Assembly: GCA_023259035.1 (NCBI GenBank)
Contig: JAHFRA010000004.1
Coordinates: 1-49,067 of the forward strand
Length of the DNA: 49,067 bases
Origin: Gallionella sp.
Lineage (GTDB): Bacteria > Pseudomonadota > Gammaproteobacteria > Burkholderiales > Gallionellaceae
Reading direction: 5' to 3'
The notes beneath the pieces were generated by a model, which had not been told where the DNA came from, did not search any database, and saw nothing but the letters and a program-made list of their open reading frames with translations. The translations under genes were made by a program, and so were the position numbers. Position 1 is the first letter of the stretch. The number at the start of each line of letters is the position of its first letter. Shown one piece after another: positions 44,954 through 49,067 of the stretch.

Positions 44954-45609
44954 ACGCAGTTCTTGCATCGTACGTCGGTCAGTGGTTCGTGTGTCATGGT
45001 TTCTGGAATCCGGGGAGTGCTGCGCCGTTCAAAGCGCTGCACGGCCATGACTTGTGGCTTCTGCGCATAGTAGCTACCCCATTCCGCCTGCTCTTCGGGG
45101 GAAAGCCGGTTTATATCCGCGTCGCCGAGAATGACAGGACTCATGCGCATCTTGATAAACGCATTGCGCACCACCGGGACAGCGGTAAATACTGCCCATT
45201 GCTTGGAGGTGGCATGGAGTTGGTCAACGATGGCGGTAATCAGGTAGCGTGCCATCCCCGGCTCTGCGACCGAGAAATTGCCTACCCCGACAATATCGCT
45301 GCGCTTGACCGGAAAACCGACACGCTCCGAGAGCGCCGCATCGACAGGTTGATCCAGATATTTTTCCAGGAATAGCGGTTCATGTGCGGCGCTAATAAAT
45401 CCGCAAGCTGCAACCAATTTATTATCCTGATCGCGCAGGCTCATCAGGCAGGGTTTGAAGCGCCTGATTTTCGCCCCGTAGGCCTGATGAAATATACCGC
45501 TTATAAAGCGTTCAATCTCGGCGCGGTCGCCTGCGCCGGGCAGAGAAAAATGCACGGTGAAAGGGTGCTCCGCCAAGCTAATGGTTGGATTGAGAGTTAC
45601 GGTATTCAT
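44950..45609 (-). CDS. Thermostable-hemolysin-family protein (acyltransferase-like)
   Basis: A 219-residue protein of the T_hemolysin family (PF12261), recognised by the end-to-end pattern FISGIFHQAYGAKIRRFKPCLMSLRD, VAACGFISAA..LFLEKYLDQP, RVGFPVKRSDIVGVGNFSV and MSPVILGDADI. The family resembles GNAT/autoinducer-synthase folds, so an acyl-transfer role is more plausible than pore formation; the hemolysin name comes from Vibrio homologues. It is the first gene of an overlapping operon with an acyl ligase and an SDR, which fits production of a small acylated metabolite. No ribosome site was clear. Confidence 0.82.
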   Translation of the reverse strand: MNTVTLNPTISLAEHPFTVHFSLPGAGDRAEIERFISGIFHQAYGAKIRRFKPCLMSLRDQDNKLVAACGFISAAHEPLFLEKYLDQPVDAALSERVGFPVKRSDIVGVGNFSVAEPGMARYLITAIVDQLHATSKQWAVFTAVPVVRNAFIKMRMSPVILGDADINRLSPEEQAEWGSYYAQKPQVMAVQRFERRSTPRIPETMTHEPLTDVRCKNCV

Positions 45610-45739
45610 CTGGTTTCGGAAATCCGGCTGGTTAAATGAAACAGCAAAAAAACTTGTCAGTAACGAGAGCCTCCCGCAATAAGGCTATCCAGCAGTGGAA
45701 AGGTTCCATGATCATAATCTTGCGTTACAAGCTCAATAA

Positions 45740-45756
45740 GTGTTGCGCCGCAACAC
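45740..45756 (-). terminator. Hairpin after the radical SAM gene
   Basis: GTGTTGCG and CGCAACAC (8-bp perfect arms, one-base centre) lie 7 bases past the radical SAM stop and are followed on the minus strand by TTATT. A likely weak intrinsic terminator for the leftward operon above, and a boundary to the next one. Confidence 0.5.
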
Positions 45757-45762
45757 CATGGA

Positions 45763-46713
45763 TCAGGCAGCGGCTCCTTTCAGTTTTGTGCGCGCGTATG
45801 AAATACCTGTTTTTACCAACTCCTTCGCACCGTAGCGGTTGAGCATATTACAGCCGTTACACAGCTCCGGAATCAATGCCATGCCCTCGCGTTTGGCCAG
45901 CACTTCGCGGATGCCAAGGTTCGCCACATGGCCGATGGGGTGATCGTGCTTGACGTCGTTGTAGCAATACAGGTAATCGCCGCTCGCCGAAATGAAAACA
46001 TCAATGTTGCGCGGGATGCACTTGAAGGTGTTGCTGCGCCACTGCTGGAAAACATCCCGGACGCTGGGAACGAAGTCGAGTTCCTGCGAGTGCAAATGGT
46101 ATTTTTGGATTATTTGCCGCAATTTTTCGGTGGCCAGCTCATGCGCCTGCAAACTGCCGCCACGGTTGTACAAGGTGGGCGACATGGTGAGGATTTTCAC
46201 GCCCTGCGCTTGCAGCCAGGCGATGGTGTCCGGCAGGGACGGCAGGCATTCCGGCATGGGCGTGAGGCTGATAGCCAGCCGGGTATGCTTGAAAAGCTGC
46301 TGCGCCGTGCGGATGTTGTCCATGACGCGCGCCTGGTCGAGATTGACATGCACCCGTTTATACACATCAGGATCTATGCTGGAAAAAGAAACAATCAGCA
46401 GGTCGATCGCGCCGTCCAGATGCCGGATACGTTCGGTATCGAGCTGGTGGCCGTTGCTTACCATGTCGAAGCGGACCGGGTGGTGGCGCATGTCGTCCAC
46501 GAATTCCCAAAATTTGGTATGTGTGGTGGGTTCGCCGTAGCCTGCGATGACGGCGCGGAACACGTCCTGCGGGGACAGCTGGCCAAGCACCTGCCACCAG
46601 GTTTGCCCGGTCATAAGCTGGGGGTGCTCGATCAAATCCCTCGGACACATCGGACAAAGCGCATTGCACTTGCTGGTCCACTCGACGTTGACGGCGATGC
46701 GGTAGGAACTCAT
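45763..46713 (-). CDS. Radical SAM protein with SPASM-like Cys region
   Basis: A 316-residue radical SAM enzyme. The [4Fe-4S]/SAM motif is CNALCPMC (residues 16-23: CxxxCxxC), followed by GYGEPTTH in place of GGEP. C-terminal Cys residues in FKCIPR, YLYCYND and ELCNGCN suggest an auxiliary cluster domain. The substrate is unknown. The gene overlaps the flavin-binding partner upstream by ATGA, so they form an operon. Confidence 0.9.
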   Translation of the reverse strand: MSSYRIAVNVEWTSKCNALCPMCPRDLIEHPQLMTGQTWWQVLGQLSPQDVFRAVIAGYGEPTTHTKFWEFVDDMRHHPVRFDMVSNGHQLDTERIRHLDGAIDLLIVSFSSIDPDVYKRVHVNLDQARVMDNIRTAQQLFKHTRLAISLTPMPECLPSLPDTIAWLQAQGVKILTMSPTLYNRGGSLQAHELATEKLRQIIQKYHLHSQELDFVPSVRDVFQQWRSNTFKCIPRNIDVFISASGDYLYCYNDVKHDHPIGHVANLGIREVLAKREGMALIPELCNGCNMLNRYGAKELVKTGISYARTKLKGAAA

Positions 46714-47237
46714 TTCGCTGCACCGGGGAGCGGTTCGGCAGGAACCATGCGGGGGATATAGGCCGAGCAGCTTGGCGCGACCAGTTCAACGTCCACAACC
46801 ACAACGCATTCCGCCTGCGGAAACGACTCCATCATTTCCGCGTTTTCATGAATGGAAGCCCGCCCGTTCACGCGCAGGCGCGCGCCGTCGGCGAAATCGA
46901 TGAACAGCATGCTGACATAGGGATTGAGCAGGATATTACCGAGGCTCATGTAGGCGCCATTGCCTTTCACCCGCGCCTCGAAATGCGGGAAAGCTAGGCG
47001 GTTTGGGGCCAGCACCTTGACCAGGCCTGGTCCGCCGCCCTTGAACGAGCAGTCGCAACGGCCATCGGAAGAACTGGTGGCGAGAAAGAAGAACGGCGCC
47101 GCCTCGATCCTGGCGTGAATCTGTTCCGGAATGCGATCCCAGATAAGCTGACTGATGCGTGCCTCGGTCCACAGTTCCGGGTTGCCCCAGCGTTGCTGCG
47201 CATCAAGTTCGCCGGTGTGAAAAGGCGATAAAGTCAT
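46710..47237 (-). CDS. Pyridoxamine 5'-phosphate oxidase-like FMN-binding split-barrel protein
   Basis: A 175-residue protein of the PNPOx-like superfamily: FFLATSSSDGRCDCSFKGGGPGLVKVLAPNRLAFPHFEARV gives the first beta strands of the split barrel and the FMN contact region, then NPYVSMLFIDFADGARLRVNGRA. It resembles the MSMEG_1061/YtfG group of flavin- or F420-binding proteins more than true PdxH. Start ATG 47237 (MTLSPFH) is preferred; the frame to 47285 adds 16 unlikely residues. It is coupled to the radical SAM gene. Confidence 0.87.
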   Translation of the reverse strand: MTLSPFHTGELDAQQRWGNPELWTEARISQLIWDRIPEQIHARIEAAPFFFLATSSSDGRCDCSFKGGGPGLVKVLAPNRLAFPHFEARVKGNGAYMSLGNILLNPYVSMLFIDFADGARLRVNGRASIHENAEMMESFPQAECVVVVDVELVAPSCSAYIPRMVPAEPLPGAAK

Positions 47238-47678
47238 GGCGAAAGTTCCAGTGGTAAATTTTGAGAAGTTGTTCCGGCAGATCACTGCCTCCCGGCCAAG
47301 ACCGTAGCGTTGCCGTTAAAGTCCAAGCTTTGTCGATGGCAGTATTGCAAATGATTATTAAATGAACCTTAATTGGTTGCTTTGCCGTAAAGTCCGGCCT
47401 TATCGGCGAGGGGCGCGATGAACGGGTCGAATTATAATTGTTACCGGCGGTTTTGAGTGCTGAGTCAAAACCCAATTTGTAACCAAACATTTCCCGAGCC
47501 AGGCAAATAGTTGTTGGTTGTGAATGATCTGCGGACCCATACTGTCGAACGGCGCTTTTGGATGGGTGAGGCGAATTTATTTGCACCAACAAAACCGCCC
47601 TTTATTAGCTCGGCTCACGCAATTGGAGTTGCGCAGATTGCGTTATGCCTTGATGATTTTCCAACTATTCACGTCAAC
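47238..47678. other. Intergenic region between divergent PNPOx-like and moaA genes
   Basis: These 441 bases show no supported gene. TATAAT occurs at 47433-47438, and an 8-bp inverted repeat (GGTTTTGA at 47449-47456, TCAAAACC at 47465-47472) follows it. These may belong to a moaA promoter and leader. I looked for a molybdenum-cofactor riboswitch and saw no convincing match. The open frame extending moaA back to 47511 is not conserved. Confidence 0.35.
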
Positions 47679-48779
47679 ATGACAGACGGATTAAAAGTTA
47701 TTTCAACCGCTTTTGCCACGGCGCGCGCGCTCCAGGATTATGGCTTGCCGGGCGGGCCGCGCGCTACCGACACCATGCGGCGTCCCATGCAGGACTTGCG
47801 CATTTCAGTCACTGACCGTTGCAATATGCGCTGCACTTACTGCATGCCGCGCGAGGCCTTCGACAAGGATCATGCCTTCCTGCCGCGCGCCGAATTGCTC
47901 AGCTTTGAAGAAATCGAGCAGCTGGTCAAATTGTTTATTCGATCCGGTGTGCAGAAAATCCGCCTGACCGGCGGTGAGCCGCTGTTGCGCCGGGGCATCG
48001 AACGGCTCATCGAAAGGCTGTCCAACCTGCGCACACAGGAAGGGAAACCCGTTGAGGTCGCGATGACCACCAACGCGGTGCTGTTGTCCCGGCAAGCGCA
48101 GCCGCTCAAGGACGCAGGCTTGTCCCGTATCAACATCAGCCTGGATGGGCTGACTGAGGAAACCTTCCGGCGCATGAGCGGCTCGGACGTGCCGGTCAAA
48201 ACCGTGCTGGACGGCATCGCTGCCGCGCAGCGGGCCGGATTGGCTCCGATCAAGGTAAACATGGTAGTCAAGCGCGGCGTGAACGACCACGAAATCATCC
48301 CGATGGCCGGGCACTTCCGCAACAGCGGTGTCGTGTTGCGCTTTATCGAATATATGGACGTGGGCTGCACCAACGGCTGGCGCATGGATGAGGTGGTCAC
48401 GGCACGGGAAATACTGGAACAGATCAATAGCCGTTACCCTATCTGGCAGGTTGATCCAAACTATATCGGTGAAGTGGCGGAACGCTGGCATTATGCGGAT
48501 GGCGGCGGTGAAATCGGGGTGATCGCCTCGGTCACCCAGGCGTTTTGCCACGAATGCACCCGCGCCAGACTTTCCACCGACGGCAAGTTTTACACCTGCC
48601 TGTTTGCCAGCGGAGGCGCAGATTTGCGCGGGCCGTTGCGGCTGGGTGCAACCGACCAAATGCTGACCTGTCTGATCGCAGAGCACTGGGAGCAGCGCAG
48701 CGACCGCTATTCGCAGCTGCGCCATGCTGCAACAGAAATGCCAAGAGAAAAAATAGAAATGTCCTATATTGGCGGATGA
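47679..48779 (+). CDS. moaA: GTP 3',8-cyclase, molybdenum cofactor biosynthesis
   Basis: MoaA is the radical SAM enzyme that starts molybdopterin synthesis, converting GTP to 3',8-cyclo-GTP. The 366-residue protein has the N-terminal cluster motif CNMRCTYC, GGEPLLRRG, and the second cluster Cys set CHECTRA...YTCLF (CxxC, then 13 residues, then Cys), ending in the conserved Gly-Gly tail (SYIGG) required for function. ATG 47679 is my choice; ATG 47773 is possible, since the first 35 residues are variable. No ribosome site is strong. moeB follows 49 bases downstream. Confidence 0.96.
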   Translation: MTDGLKVISTAFATARALQDYGLPGGPRATDTMRRPMQDLRISVTDRCNMRCTYCMPREAFDKDHAFLPRAELLSFEEIEQLVKLFIRSGVQKIRLTGGEPLLRRGIERLIERLSNLRTQEGKPVEVAMTTNAVLLSRQAQPLKDAGLSRINISLDGLTEETFRRMSGSDVPVKTVLDGIAAAQRAGLAPIKVNMVVKRGVNDHEIIPMAGHFRNSGVVLRFIEYMDVGCTNGWRMDEVVTAREILEQINSRYPIWQVDPNYIGEVAERWHYADGGGEIGVIASVTQAFCHECTRARLSTDGKFYTCLFASGGADLRGPLRLGATDQMLTCLIAEHWEQRSDRYSQLRHAATEMPREKIEMSYIGG

Positions 48780-48828
48780 AAATTCTTCCGCGTGTATCTA
48801 TTCATATATTTGATTGTAGACTGCCCGT

Positions 48829-49067
48829 ATGAACGATCAACAACTGCTGCGCTATGGCCGGCATATCCTGCTGAATGAGATCGGTATCGAGGGGCAGCAG
48901 CGTCTGCTCGATGCCAGAGCGCTCATCATCGGCCTGGGTGGACTCGGTTCGCCCACCGCGTTGTATCTCGCCGCCAGCGGGGTCGGCAAACTAACCCTGT
49001 GCGACCATGACACGGTAGATTTCAGCAATCTGCAACGCCAGATCATCCATCGTACTTCATCGGTCGG
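48829..49067 (+). CDS. moeB: Molybdopterin-synthase adenylyltransferase (ThiF/MoeB/HesA family), 5' part
   Basis: The gene runs off the right edge after 79 codons. The visible part has the ThiF-family nucleotide motif GLGGLGSPTALYLAASGVGKLTLCDHD and the following NLQRQIIH, preceded by the typical LLRYGRHILLNEIG. Such enzymes adenylate the C-terminal Gly of MoaD or ThiS. Position directly after moaA favours MoeB over ThiF. Whether a rhodanese domain follows cannot be seen. Confidence 0.9.
   Translation, partial: MNDQQLLRYGRHILLNEIGIEGQQRLLDARALIIGLGGLGSPTALYLAASGVGKLTLCDHDTVDFSNLQRQIIHRTSSV

Noticed and set aside
47283..47678. Molybdenum-cofactor riboswitch before moaA
   Set aside because: A GCCTCCCGG stretch caught the eye, but the surrounding stems of the Moco motif are missing and the spacing to moaA is too long to support it.

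Overview
The window reads as a chromosomal segment of a Gram-negative betaproteobacterium. The gene order fdx-coaD-rsmD-M16-M16 divergent from ftsY, the lysine/alanine-rich H1-like protein, UbiB, Lnt and the MoaA/MoeB pair all fit that class. A Nitrosomonadales/Gallionellaceae-type host is my inference from overall character, not a proven assignment. The cell appears motile: a near-perfect FliA (sigma-28) promoter precedes a chemoreceptor gene. No rRNA, tRNA or CRISPR array was recognised.

Layout. 1-8.9 kb: tail of an H1-like gene with perfect 60-bp repeats, pabB, a small lipoprotein, a secreted phosphoesterase, then a leftward block (ferredoxin, coaD, rsmD, two overlapping M16 peptidase-type genes) divergent from ftsY. 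8.9-17.7 kb: an accessory island separating ftsY from ftsE-ftsX. It carries a DUF4143 ATPase, a TumE/TumA-type toxin-antitoxin pair, a leftward set (small membrane protein, Mrr-nuclease/STAND NTPase, NERD-nuclease/UvrD-type helicase), an ORF6N protein and gene debris. 17.7-22.3 kb: ftsE, ftsX, a NIT-domain chemoreceptor and a SlyB-like lipoprotein. 22.4-25.0 kb: a decayed chromosomal integron. The integrase gene is broken by a nonsense codon and a +1 frameshift, and runs divergently from two cassettes (RelE/HTH toxin-antitoxin; VOC protein) bounded by attC-like sites.

25-41.7 kb: mostly housekeeping (glmU-glmS, orphan parA, ubiB, a Tim44-like protein, a cNMP-binding protein, an RluA-type pseudouridine synthase, lpd, proA, trpC, an OsmC protein, a DUF218/ElyC protein, lnt, a GIY-YIG protein). 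Several different palindromic repeats sit against stop codons here. 41.9-47.2 kb: two leftward operons. One is thermostable-hemolysin-family protein/AMP-dependent ligase/SDR/TPR protein; the other is a flavin-binding split-barrel protein plus a radical SAM protein. 47.7 kb to the end: moaA and the start of moeB (molybdenum cofactor).

The strongest candidates for new biology are the membrane-protein/Mrr-STAND/NERD-helicase operon inside the split ftsY-ftsEX locus and the fossil integron with its still-intact cassette genes. Smaller oddities are a possible ATA start codon for rsmD, two toxin-antitoxin promoters placed so that the mRNA would be leaderless, and palindromes inside ORF6N-type coding sequence.
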